A DNA stretch of 53,280 nt from Cylindrotheca closterium (taxonomy: Eukaryota; Bacillariophyta; Bacillariophyceae; Bacillariales; Bacillariaceae): NCBI GenBank assembly GCA_933822405.4, contig CAKOGP040000580.1:1-53280 (forward strand), read 5' to 3'. The notes beneath the pieces are model-generated. The model was not told the origin of the DNA, made no database searches, and saw only the letters and a program-made list of their open reading frames with translations. The translations under genes were made by a program, and so were the position numbers. Within the stretch, counting starts at the first letter, position 1. Each line of letters starts with the position of its first letter. Below are positions 44,006 through 53,280 of the stretch, piece after piece.

Positions 44006-45680
44006 ATGACCCCCCTGGTACCGGTACATACAACCCATAATTCTTTCGACTTTCTTAATCCTGTCATGTTGATAAATGGCGATTCCATGGACGAGGTCAA
44101 AACCCTAGCTGCCCTCTTTACAGCAAAAAGTGACGAGAACTGTCAAGAACTCGAGCTCCAAAGTGTTGATCTGGATTATGAGCTGACAAGCTTGCTCATT
44201 CAAGTTATTGAATCGAGGAAGTGGCAATCCGTAAGGTTATCTCTCTGCCAGGGTCTAGTAAATGATGTGGTGACAGCATGTATGGCGCATCAAGTACAGT
44301 CAGTTTTCCTTCAGGTGCCTATCAATATCAATATGATGAATGCGCTTGCTTACGGCCTTAACTACTCGAAGTCACTCGTGACGCTCCAGCTATCTGGCAG
44401 TCTTTCGGGTATCGAGACGTCAGATTTTGCAAAGGCTATTGCGCGAAATGTGTGCTTGGAAGAGTTGGATCTATCAGATTGTACAATCGATACGCAGTGC
44501 TTAGGAATCCTGGGGTTTGCTCTCCGCATCAATCGCACCATAAGGAGTGTTGTTCTCAACGGTTGCTACCTCGAGGACGAGAATTTGGCACATCTGCTGT
44601 CGGCATTGCAGGACAGCCCAGCACTAAAATCCCTCTCTGTGCAAAGAAATTATTGCCAAGAACAATCAATGTCCATGAGTGAGTCAAACCCAGAAGATGT
44701 CTTTTCAGTGCAATGAACCGAAGTTGTCTTACTGTGTCCTTCTTAACTTCCCTGTTCTCGAAGTTTCCTCATTGTAAGTCCCAGCAACGTGATACACCCA
44801 GCAGTACTCACCTATTCAACTCGCACTCATGATCTTGTCTTCGGTCAGACTACACTATGATGATATCGAGGAACTAAACATGAGCTACCTGCTTCGGAAA
44901 AAGAAAGACGCCCAACCCGAAGTCGTCCAGGAATCTTTGATCGAATCCGAACCAGAGATCGAGACTCCAGAAGAGGTACCTTCAAATGAATCCGAAGAAG
45001 CAAATAAGCACAACGACGATAAAGCTATGTTAGCTCCTTCTCCTGGTGAATCCGAGAAGGAAAGTGACACCAAAGAAGAGAAAACCGACTCAGAGCCAGA
45101 AGAGGCGTCTGAACCTGAACCAGAATCTGAGAATCACGCTCAGAATACATCTCTAAAGAACTTGCAGCTTGCGGCAAATGGATTGACTGATGGATTTATT
45201 GAAAGCACTCTGAAACTCTTTGGAAAGGACAGCGTATTAGAGGAATTAAACTTGTTTGGTAACAGAATGACTGATCTGTCAATGCATCGGATAATTGAAA
45301 GATTACCTGATCTGAAGCAGTTGAAATCCCTGTGGATAGGGCACAATAACTTCACTATTACAGGCTACAGCGCCCTGCTTCTGGCGATGCAAAATAATTT
45401 TGTTTTGGAAGAAGTTAGTATCGTCACACTAAACACCGATGCTCAAGTTGAAGGAATACAAAAGAAGATTGATCACTACACTCGTTTGAATCGTGGAGGT
45501 CGCAAAATATTCGCCTCAGATGTTACCGAGTTACCGAAGTCAATCTGGCCTCTTATCTTGGAGCGAAGCAACAGAATAAAATGGGATGACGGAGATGACG
45601 TCGAGTCGAAAGTTGTTTCATATTCCGCTGATGCGATTTTTTGCCTACTCCAAGGGCCTGCATTGCTTGATGCTTCATGA
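44006..45680 (+). CDS. Leucine-rich-repeat protein (diatom type), splice junction uncertain
   Basis: Two frames belong together. 44006-44716 carries LRR units (VCLEELDLSDCTIDTQCLGI, TIRSVVLNGCYLEDENL, ALKSLSVQRNYC). 44829-45680 carries more (IEELNMSYLL, NLQLAANGLTDGFI, VLEELNLFGNRM) and ends with a tail (DHYTRLNRGGRK, WPLILERSNRI) common in diatom LRR proteins. An acidic Glu/Ser/Pro insert of about 75 residues interrupts the repeats. The strong donor GTGAGT at 44679 does not keep frame with any acceptor I can find. GTCAAA (44683) or GTCCAT (44671) with the acceptor ending at 44848 does, and so do phase-0 acceptors at 44801/44804 with weak donors. The start may be ATG 44066, since GTACCGGTAC at 44018 otherwise falls in the coding region. 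Function unknown; LRRs bind proteins. Confidence 0.65.
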
Positions 45681-45801
45681 GATTTCAATACTAGATATGC
45701 ACGAATCCTAAATAACACGAGCTACAGTCTGTTGAGCAAAGCTGCAATTCTCTACGAAAACCTACTTCCAGAAGAACTACTGTATAGTATTGGTGTCCCG
45801 T

Positions 45802-47059
45802 CTAGGACTCCTCCACAAGTCGATGTGTCTGGAATGTCTTTCGAATAACTGTACGTAGATCCTTGACCCCGTGAAGCGTCCGCAAGAAACGTTCTAACTT
45901 TCGTAGCTCTGAGTCTTTTGGGTCATCGAACCAAGACTCAATTGGAATTCCATTGTCTACCTGGTAGCCAAACGCATGGGGAGAGTTGTCCACCAAGACA
46001 CAGGTTGCCAAGTCTCTACCCAGAACATTCAAGTCCTTTAAAAAGTTGCCCTCTACGGCGAGGCAAGACTCTCTGTACATTCTGTGTTGAATGTATTTGC
46101 CCTCTACAAAGAGAAGGAAAAGTTTGAGATCGGGTTTTTGGTGAATGTTTCACAAACCGAGCTGGCAACTTGAACGACGTACCTGGATCAATTAGGTTGA
46201 GTAATTCATTAGCATAAACCTTTTGGCTTGCGGTAAAAACTATGACTTCGTATTTGTCTTTAATTTTCTCCAAAAACTCAAACAAATAGGGTCTCAATCG
46301 CACATGAACTTGATAAGTCATGCCATGAAAGTCAACAGGGAATACAAGGTCGGCATCCTCCACAGGTTCTACAGTACAGTGAACAAGAGTCTCATCCAGA
46401 TCAAGCACGAGACTGATGGGTGGCGCATTCTTTGCCTTGGGGGGTAGCGCAACTGGTGGGCGTAGCGGTGCAACCAAGTCATACGGTGGAAGAGACTTGA
46501 TAAAAACGTAAGGATTGAATTCATCGTCTTCAGATTCCTGAGAAGATCCGTCGTCTTCCACCAACTGTTCATCCTCTGATTCAACATCATTATCGTTCTG
46601 TCTCACCCCTGGTTCCTGCTCTTCAGGGTTCTCGGTTTCTTCTTCTGCTGGCACATCTTCCTTTGGTGCTGGAGCGTCTTCCGGTGTTTCCCCTTCTTCC
46701 CCTTCTTTTCCGAGAAAACTCAGCAAAGGACTGAACAATGCATCCGTTTTCCGGCTGACAGAGTCGGTATTGTCTTCGTCCCCTCCTTCCTCGTGAACGA
46801 CTAATGGACGGGGAGGGTGCATAGGACTCATTTGATTTCTATCCAATGTCTCCTTCTTGGTGATAGGTGTCTTGGTAGGATCCTCTGCGGTTCCATCCAT
46901 CGGAATTAATGGAGTAGTGGGGAGACCGGGCTTCTGCCCTCCAGGACTCATCATACTCTTATCCATGCTGCGCGGCCTTTTTGCTGAGGCAATCGGAGTG
47001 TGAGGCTCCGCATAGTTGCTTCGCGGTGTCCGAGCAGGGGGGGTGGTTGACGTTGGCAT
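45802..47059 (-). CDS. FCP/SCP-family (NLI-interacting factor) protein phosphatase
   Basis: Exon 1 is 47059-46183 and exon 2 is 46103-45802, giving 392 residues. The 79-bp intron joins G|AG to rebuild LIDPEGKYIQHRMYRESC, a family hallmark. The first in-frame ATG is 47059; only a TTG lies beyond it. The catalytic motif is VLDLDETLVHC, near residue 218, a DxDx(T/V) aspartate phosphatase of the HAD fold. HVRLRPYLFEFLEKI, VIVFTASQKVYANEL, GRDLATCVLVDNSPHAFGY and IESWFDD complete the domain. Members remove phosphates from the RNA polymerase II tail or from other nuclear proteins. The first 200 residues are Pro/Glu-rich and acidic, probably disordered. It converges with the LRR gene, 121 bp apart. 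Confidence 0.9.
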
Positions 47060-47113
47060 AGTTGTCTTCCCCTTTTGCAATCAAAATCTACAAGTTTTAT
47101 CGATAAAATAAGT

Positions 47114-47322
47114 TTATTGCACCGTTCTGATGTCAATTCGGTCTTGATTACAGGAAATCAGCTCCCAACAAGCTTCTAAATGTGTAACTTTCAAAACTGA
47201 TTCTTTTGGCATCATTGTTTCAAGCAATCGATCCGGCAGAGCAAGAGTTTGCAAAAATGTCCCTTCTCTCACACGCCAGCCGCTCAAAAAGTCTTTGTCA
47301 CCCGGATTTGTGGACGCACGGA
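47114..47322 (-). other. Coding-like remnant next to the A-B repeats
   Basis: On the minus strand this stretch is open and has a natural residue mix (SGWRVREGTFLQTLALPD, LKVTHLEACWELISC) ending in a stop at 47114. It joins directly to repeat A at about 47322. I do not recognise the family. It may be the 3' end of a gene cut by the repeat, or chance. Confidence 0.3.
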
Positions 47323-47324
47323 TA

Positions 47325-48420
47325 ATTGATCGGCAAGACGGGAGACGTATGGGCGTTTCTAGCTCTTCCTTAGTCTCAATTTCCGTCGTGTCGATTACGG
47401 CGCGTCGCTTCATTGAAGTACACGGTTGGCGGACGGAGCGAAGAGTGTCGACGAAGAGGACCGAAGATTTGGAGAAGACATTGTTCGCAATGGGAGCTTG
47501 TGGGATGATGGAGGCGATAGAAGGAGTTTAGCTGCTCGGTCAAGACTGTCAGCTTTTTTGCTTTTTCCCGCCCTCACCAACCTCTCTCTCATTTGCACCA
47601 TAGCTCGGTACCAGGTACCATTTGGTTCGGGTATCCTATTGATTGTCCTTTTCGAATCCTATGATTCGACCTCGGTGCAAACCAGTCACTAACTTAGTAC
47701 CTCGCTACTGTGCCAAACCTACTCGCTTCCCGTATGTAGCATCAGGCTTTGCCACAGTTTCCATGGTAGCATACAGTACGTGCGCGATTTCTCCAGACAA
47801 AGACTACTGTACATCATGCGATTCAAGCCCAGGAGTGGAGGCGGCGCCGGGTAATCTTCGATTATTGATCGGCAAGACGGGAGACGTATGGGCGTTTCTA
47901 GCTCTTCCTTAGTCTCAATTTCCGTCGTGTCAATTACGGCGCGTCGCTTCATTGAAGTACACGGTTGGCGGACGGAGCGAAGAGTGTCGACGAAGAGGAC
48001 GGAAGATTTGGAGAAGACACTGTTCGCAATGGGAGCTTGTGGGATGATGGAGACGATAGAAGGAGTTTAGCTGCTCAGTCAAGACCGTCAGCTTTTTTGC
48101 TTTTTCCCGCCCTCACCACCCTCTCTCTCATTTGCACCATAGCTCGGTACCCCATTTGGTCCGGGTTTGTCTGTCAATCCTATTGATTGTCCTTTTCGAA
48201 TCCTATGATTCGACCTTGGTGCAAACCAGTCACTGCACTAACTTAGTACCTCGCTACTGTGCCAAACCTACTCGCTTCTCGTATGTAGCATTCTATCCTT
48301 GGTAGCATCAGGCTCTTGCCACAGTTTCCATGGTAGCATACGTGCGCGATCTCTCCAGACAAAGACTACATCATGCGATTCAAGCCCAGGAGTGGAGGCG
48401 GCGCCGGGTAATCTTCGATT
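47325..48420 (+). repeat. Tandem dimer of an A-B repeat (about 540 and 556 bp units)
   Basis: Order is A (47325-47562), B (47569-47866), A (47865-48101), B (48108-48420). A starts with ATTGATCGGCAAGACGGGAG or GATTATTGATCGGC; B ends GGCGCCGGGTAATCTTCGAT. The two units differ by a few substitutions and small insertions, some of which duplicate nearby words (GGTAGCATCAGG, GTACCAGGTACC). Solo halves lie at 17874-18157 (B) and 31927-32161 (A), both inverted. Open frames inside repeat between copies and are not called. No transposase is visible. Confidence 0.85.
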
Positions 48421-48841
48421 AAAAGGAAATTCAGAGTACTCGAACCGGTACGAGTAGCTGGTACTCGAACCTGGTACGAGTGCATGCATCATCTCTTTTT
48501 TTAAATTAATGTATTATGTATTATAAAATATAGTAGCTTTTTCCATCTCCTCCCGACTTGATCATTGGATCGTCTCATAGCAATAGTAATGGACAGGTGC
48601 ACTGTCCAAATACAAAAGGGAACTACTGTATCATTCAGTACCCGGATTTGGCGACGTCCGTCCATATCCCGTTGCGCACATCGAATGAATGATCTGATGC
48701 CGGAGCGATTTACGATGAGGATTCTTCAACGAACTGATCTGTCCACATCGGACTGTTTAGCCTTACTAATTGAGAAGCAAGAAGTGTTACATATAGCTCA
48801 TTGTAGCATCATCCAACTGTTATTCTAAACTGTGACGAAGC
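48421..48841. other. Intergenic upstream of the basic protein gene
   Basis: GTAC-rich inverted words lie at 48443-48481 (ACCGGTACGAGTAGCTGGTA), then an AT-rich stretch at 48491-48535. An 87-codon plus-strand frame at 48565-48828 is not convincing. Confidence 0.45.
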
Positions 48842-49432
48842 ATGTCAAAGGCTAATGATGATAAACAGCAGGCTGCAAATCCTCAGCGAATGAGCAGCCA
48901 AATGCAAGCTGTTGTTCGACTTCTTGCTGGGCAAGAAGAACGAACGATTGCTCAAAAGCTGGCAGACAGCAACCGCCCAACATGGGAACAATACAAGAAA
49001 GATAATCATGAACATCTAAACCTTGATGGGCTTGACCAGAAGGAGATGGAAGATTATCGCCAAAAGCTCGACTCCGAACGGGAGAAAAAATTGTCTCGAG
49101 GTCGAAACCATTCCGCAAAAAAAAGTCAGAGAGACGACGATAGCTCCGACGGTGATATAGATGACAATCATTCTCGCCATCGTCACAGAAAGAAGAAGAA
49201 GAAGAGAAAGCGTAGACGCAGACATCGTGATGATAGTTCGTTTTCTTCGGACAGTAAGGATGAGAGCAGTGAGGGGAGACGCCGAAAGCAAAGACGCAAG
49301 CACAAGAAACGTACGAGGTCCAAAAAGAAAGCATCGCGAAAAAAGGATGCAGACAGTGATGAAAGTGATGGAAGCCATTACAGACTCTCCAAATTCTTTG
49401 ATCAGGGAGGATCCGATAACGAACGGAAATGA
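48842..49432 (+). CDS. Basic Lys/Arg/Ser-rich nuclear-type protein of unknown function
   Basis: A single exon of 196 residues from ATG 48842. The N-terminal 85 residues look ordered: MQAVVRLLAGQEERTIAQKL, RPTWEQYKKDN, and MEDYRQKLDSEREKKLSRGRN. The remainder alternates acidic serine patches with basic runs (RHRKKKKKRKRRRRHRD, RRRKQRRKHKKRTRSKKK), as in splicing-associated RS-like or nuclear speckle proteins. Nuclear location is likely from these basic runs. I do not recognise a specific family. Its stop is about 200 bp before the Utp13 start on the same strand. Confidence 0.7.
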   Translation: MSKANDDKQQAANPQRMSSQMQAVVRLLAGQEERTIAQKLADSNRPTWEQYKKDNHEHLNLDGLDQKEMEDYRQKLDSEREKKLSRGRNHSAKKSQRDDDSSDGDIDDNHSRHRHRKKKKKRKRRRRHRDDSSFSSDSKDESSEGRRRKQRRKHKKRTRSKKKASRKKDADSDESDGSHYRLSKFFDQGGSDNERK

Positions 49433-49629
49433 GGCCGCTTCCTGTATCCAGTAGTCTTAGCTTTACGGCTCTTCAACACCAATATCGTACCGTGTGTTGC
49501 AACAATCTACTTATTGGACGGCACTTGACATGGGTGCCATGAATGATATCTGCATGCCCCAAATAATTGTTTGATTGTTGGAAATTGAAAGGACTAAGTT
49601 AGTATATATCGTACTGATGGACAGACACG

Positions 49630-52503
49630 ATGGCTGCAACCAGTCACCAGAAACAGTTGCTTGACACAAATCTAATCATGGACATCCCAGACGAACACAT
49701 AGACAAGCAGGAAGAAGGCAATGCTTCGGCGGAACCTCAACCAACCTTGTCAAAATCATGGGAGATCGCAGCAGCTCATGTTCCAACATTTACCGGAGGG
49801 AAAATCAGCCACTGCTGTAAGGCTTCTCTGAAGCCCTTCATTCTAATGCCTGTTTATGGTGATTTGTTTGTTGTCGATGCAGATCGTGGAGTGAAGTTGG
49901 GAACATTGCGAGGGGAAGATGCAATCGATGATGAGGACGAGGGAGATGGAGTTGATATGGACGCAATAACTTGCCATGTGCTTGACAACAGGGATCAAAT
50001 GATAATTACTTGTACTCGAAATAATATTCTTCACCAGCATTCAATTGCCGAATCAGATCTATCTACCAAACTAGTGAAGACGTGGGGCCGTAGTGGTCAT
50101 TCGCTTCCAGTAACGCATATGGAGCTGCATGCGTCCAATGTATTTTTGGTCACTGGATCTGTCGACGGAACAGCAAGAGTCTGGGATGTTCGTGGTGGCT
50201 TTGTGACTCATGTTTTTCGTCCACTCGAGGGCGGAGACGGTGGTGGTAGTGGTCGACTTAGTGTGACGGCACTGCAGTGGCACCAAGAATTGGGTCAGCT
50301 GGTTTTGGCCATCGGGCGAGATGATGGTAGTGTGACAATTCATAATTTGAACGACACTAAGAACGAATACATTGTTGTCCTACGTGATCACGTCAGCTCG
50401 GTTACATGCATGGCTTGGTGTGGAAAAGATTTTTTTCTATCATCAGGGCGAGATGCTATCCTGAATCTGTGGAGGGTGGTCCCTGTGGAAAAGGGCCGAG
50501 AGGAAAACATGATCGTACACTATAGAAGAATACAGTCGATGCCATTGTTCGAACAAATCGAAGGACTTCAACTACTTCCATCCGAGCGGTTGAATGAAAT
50601 TAGAGTTGCAACTGCTGGGAGCAAGGGTCTTGTCAAGCTATGGAAAGCAAATATTGTCCAGGGGCAGACACCCCAACTGACTCCTGCTGCAGAACAACCC
50701 TTGGCACAGGCGTTTGGAGAAAGTCGAGGTGGATACTTGGGGCTGTTCTTGAACCACGTTGCTGTCGGCGAGAAGAAAACAGAGGACTGCCTAATAGCAG
50801 CTGACGCGGAGCATAACCTCTCTTTCCTATCATCAAAATTATCTCTGAGTCGGACTATTGTGGGTCACAATGATGAGATTCTTGACGTTAAGCTTATACC
50901 TCATTGCAACGCGATTATTGTTGCGACAAACAGCCCAAAGATTCGAATCTTTGATTTGGAAACATTTTCCTGCAGTGTCTTGCATGGGCATACCGCCACA
51001 GTTCTATGCGTTGAAGTGAGCCCATGCGGTCGATTTGGTGCCAGCTGTGGCAAGGACAAAACAATGAGGGTTTGGCACCTGGAAACCGAACGATGTGTTG
51101 CAATCGCAACGGGGCACACTGAACCGATCGGAGCTGTAGGTTTCTCCCGAAAAATAAGTCGATATGAAGTTGGCGGCAAAGCTGCTTTCAATGGCGGTGG
51201 CGCTTTTGGAATCACAGCAAGTCTTGATCGAACGTTGAAGCGCTGGAACTTTCCAGGCGCCGACGACTTGCTGAAAGAGCCTGACCAAATGGATATCCCA
51301 GCCGCTGCAAGTGTACGAGGTCACGACAAGGATATCAACATTATATCGGTATCACCGAACGATTCACTAGTAGCCTCAGGTTCGCAAGACAAGACAGTGC
51401 GGATATGGAATGCAGCAGACCTCTCACTTAAAGCAACACTGAAAGGGCACAAGAGGGGGGTATGGGACTGCCAATTTTCACCGATTGACAAGGTTTTGGC
51501 AACCTCAAGTGGTGATAAAACGATCAAATTGTGGTCATTGGGAAGCTTCTCTTGTGTGCGTACTTTTCAAGGTCATTTATCAAGTGTACTTAGGATTCGG
51601 TTCTTGCGATCAGGGCTGCAGCTCGTGTCTGCGGGTGCAGATGGACTGGTGAAGCTTTGGACAATACGGACGAATGAATGCGAGACAACGATGGATGGGC
51701 ATACAAACAAAGTTTGGGCTTTGGATGCAAGCTCGGACGGGAAACTTATTGTTAGCGGTGGTGCAGACTCAAAGCTTGTGGTTTGGAGAGACAACACTAG
51801 ACAGATCGAAGACAGCCAGAGAAAAGAGGAAGCAGAGAAGATCCACTTAAATCAAATGCTAGAGAATCACTTGTATCATCAAGAATTCGACGAAGCACTT
51901 GTGCTTGCACTCAGAATTGATAAACCAATGGCTGTCTTAAAGATTATTTCCAGCATGATCGACAGTGGTTATGACGAGAAAGGGAAATGGGATGGACTTC
52001 AGTCTTTGCAGAAGCACGTCAAGGCGTGGAGCATGGAAAGGGTTGCGAAGATTCTCAAGTATTGTCGAGATTGGAACACCCGGGCTCGTCATGTTCCAGT
52101 TGTCATGACTCTAGTCAAGGCCATTGTTACGACGGTTCCCGTGGATCAGCTATCTTCGATCGACGCAATTCCTGAAACATTAGCAGGAATCACCCCATAT
52201 GCCGAAAGGCATTTTCATCGTTTGGACCAGTTATATACGAATTCCTATATGTTGGATTTCATTTTGATTGGTGCAGGGGTTGTCGCTGATGCTGAAGGGA
52301 AAACAGGAGAAGATGAACTTGTCGCATGGGAAGCATCAAGCAAACCAGTCCTTCCACCAACTTCCGTCGATGGCAGAATACAAGTCGGAGGAATGGATTA
52401 TGTTGGAAAGAAAAATGCGAACGCAACTGCTGAGCTGTCTGAAAGTGACAACGAGAGTATTCAAAGTAGCGGTGAAAGCAGTATAGAGTCGTATTCATTG
52501 TAG
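49630..52503 (+). CDS. Utp13/TBL3-like WD40 protein of the small-subunit processome
   Basis: A single exon of 957 residues from ATG 49630. Utp13 belongs to the UtpB module of the SSU processome that matures 18S rRNA in the nucleolus. WD repeats fill about residues 45-730: DGTARVWDVRGG, GRDAILNLWRV, GKDKTMRVWHLE, SLDRTLKRWNF, SQDKTVRIWNAADL, SGDKTIKLWSLGS, GADGLVKLWTI and GADSKLVVWRD, consistent with two propellers. The Utp13 C-terminal domain begins near 735 (HLNQMLENHLYHQEFDEALV) and runs to ERHFHRLDQLYTNSYMLDFI. The acidic C-terminal tail is serine-rich. The protein is longer than yeast Utp13 (about 817), mostly through the tail and loops. The window shows no intron in it. Confidence 0.92.
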   Translation: MAATSHQKQLLDTNLIMDIPDEHIDKQEEGNASAEPQPTLSKSWEIAAAHVPTFTGGKISHCCKASLKPFILMPVYGDLFVVDADRGVKLGTLRGEDAIDDEDEGDGVDMDAITCHVLDNRDQMIITCTRNNILHQHSIAESDLSTKLVKTWGRSGHSLPVTHMELHASNVFLVTGSVDGTARVWDVRGGFVTHVFRPLEGGDGGGSGRLSVTALQWHQELGQLVLAIGRDDGSVTIHNLNDTKNEYIVVLRDHVSSVTCMAWCGKDFFLSSGRDAILNLWRVVPVEKGREENMIVHYRRIQSMPLFEQIEGLQLLPSERLNEIRVATAGSKGLVKLWKANIVQGQTPQLTPAAEQPLAQAFGESRGGYLGLFLNHVAVGEKKTEDCLIAADAEHNLSFLSSKLSLSRTIVGHNDEILDVKLIPHCNAIIVATNSPKIRIFDLETFSCSVLHGHTATVLCVEVSPCGRFGASCGKDKTMRVWHLETERCVAIATGHTEPIGAVGFSRKISRYEVGGKAAFNGGGAFGITASLDRTLKRWNFPGADDLLKEPDQMDIPAAASVRGHDKDINIISVSPNDSLVASGSQDKTVRIWNAADLSLKATLKGHKRGVWDCQFSPIDKVLATSSGDKTIKLWSLGSFSCVRTFQGHLSSVLRIRFLRSGLQLVSAGADGLVKLWTIRTNECETTMDGHTNKVWALDASSDGKLIVSGGADSKLVVWRDNTRQIEDSQRKEEAEKIHLNQMLENHLYHQEFDEALVLALRIDKPMAVLKIISSMIDSGYDEKGKWDGLQSLQKHVKAWSMERVAKILKYCRDWNTRARHVPVVMTLVKAIVTTVPVDQLSSIDAIPETLAGITPYAERHFHRLDQLYTNSYMLDFILIGAGVVADAEGKTGEDELVAWEASSKPVLPPTSVDGRIQVGGMDYVGKKNANATAELSESDNESIQSSGESSIESYSL

Positions 52504-53013
52504 TCTTATGCTGCATCTTTTGCTTAAATTAATTATCTACTAAAAGAGAATACATCGTTGAAGTCAGTTTTAAGTAGGTTGTCCTGGTAAAATGGATGTG
52601 TGGCGCACCGTGGCATACCGGTATTATTACCAAACTGTATGTAATGGTACTGCTGAATCGTACCAATACCAGGTCCTATACTGACTGTACCTTTACAATG
52701 AAACAGTGGGATTTTCCCCAAAGTCCCTCCCCTGGTAGATAGTTGTCAGTACTTCCTGACGTACTAGCAGATATGACTAAATCCTAATGCAATGCAAATG
52801 TAGATGAATGAGAAATAGTGAGCTAGATAGAATAGATCTATGGGAAGTATGGTGTCTGTATGTTGTACGATGAACCAGGATAGACCTCGCACAACACTCT
52901 CCCCTGATGACAGCAGTCATCATCACAAAGTGCAAGAGGTGTACAAATCTAGGACTGTCCCATCATTTGTCTTGCATAGTATCTTGAATGTAGTACTACT
53001 CTCTCTCCCCTGA
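52504..53013. other. Intergenic between Utp13 and the gene entering from the right
   Basis: Two converging 3' flanks. TACCGGTA lies at 52616-52623 among GTAC-type words. Nothing else is seen. Confidence 0.5.
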
Positions 53014-53280
53014 TCAAGAGACTGGAGTTTTGGCTGGAAGGAGATGGGAGTACCTTGTATCCGAGTGCGTCTTGTCAAACTGGCTGAAATATTCAGTTCT
53101 TGTAGGTAAATCTGGATCGACAACAAATGGAGGAGGTGGTTCTGCTGGAGGTTGGTTGAGCACTCGGTGCCCTGTACGTTGTCCCTTTGTAGGTTCAATG
53201 TAGATAGCTTCAATACTTCGCGGTTCCATCGAATTGTTGGAATCCGTCCCAATTGCATGTACATACTGTCCAAGCTCAGC
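53014..53280 (-). CDS. 3' end of an unidentified gene running off the window
   Basis: The minus-strand frame is open from the window edge to a stop at 53014, at least 88 residues. It reads AELGQYVHAIGTDSNNSM, then IEAIYIEPTKGQRTGHRVLN, a proline-rich PPAEPPPPFVVDPDLP and a short C-terminus. I prefer this frame to an overlapping 116-codon one (52923-53273) because its residue mix is more natural. The family is not recognised; the tail is probably disordered. Confidence 0.5.
   Translation of the reverse strand, partial: AELGQYVHAIGTDSNNSMEPRSIEAIYIEPTKGQRTGHRVLNQPPAEPPPPFVVDPDLPTRTEYFSQFDKTHSDTRYSHLLPAKTPVS

Noticed and set aside
48565..48828. 87-codon plus-strand frame before the basic protein gene
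   Set aside because: No recognisable features; codon pattern looks non-coding.
52923..53273. 116-codon minus-strand frame at the right edge
   Set aside because: It overlaps a more natural frame (53014-53280) that is open to the window edge.
1..53280. tRNA, rRNA or riboswitch genes
   Set aside because: I looked for cloverleaf arms and conserved RNA words in the gaps and found none I could support.

Overview
The window looks like nuclear DNA of a photosynthetic stramenopile, most likely a diatom and probably a pennate one. Most genes hold short GT-AG introns, usually 45 to 140 bp. Three proteins start with a signal peptide followed by an F or L plastid-import site, as expected for secondary plastids: an FKBP, a GroES-like co-chaperonin and a small lumen protein. 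Intergenic DNA is rich in the palindrome GTACCGGTAC. Housekeeping genes are clearly eukaryotic (CCT-alpha, Snu114, Utp13, IRE1, kinesin, an FCP/SCP phosphatase). I cannot name the species.

Layout. 1-17 kb is gene-dense: a microsatellite, tRNase Z, a plastid FKBP isomerase, a DIX-like protein with clathrin-type motifs, a rhomboid-like membrane protein, an IRE1 kinase/RNase with an appended CCCH zinc finger, an MFS transporter with an apparent one-base lesion, CCT-alpha and an FHA protein. 17-33 kb is transposon-rich. It holds dispersed GCGTCA repeats and a degenerate DIRS-type retroelement on the minus strand (gag, RT/RNase H, tyrosine recombinase). A 6.03 kb tandem array of nine LTR-like units interrupts gag and is bounded by a 5-bp target-site duplication. 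A minisatellite and more dispersed repeats follow. 33-47 kb returns to genes: a divergent pair of plastid-targeted genes sharing a 20-bp palindromic promoter element, Snu114, a Mis12-like protein, a METTL21-type methyltransferase, a kinesin-6-like motor, an LRR protein and an SCP-type phosphatase. 47-48.4 kb is a tandem dimer of a repeat whose halves also occur near 18 kb and 32 kb. 48.8-53.3 kb holds a basic low-complexity protein, Utp13 and the 3' end of a further gene.

The host genes mostly act separately (tRNA, rRNA and mRNA processing, protein folding, ER stress, mitosis). The cpn10-like/lumen pair is the clearest case of possible co-regulation. All exon boundaries were read by eye from reading frame, splice consensus and family knowledge, with no transcript evidence. 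Family names rest on recognised motifs, not database searches.
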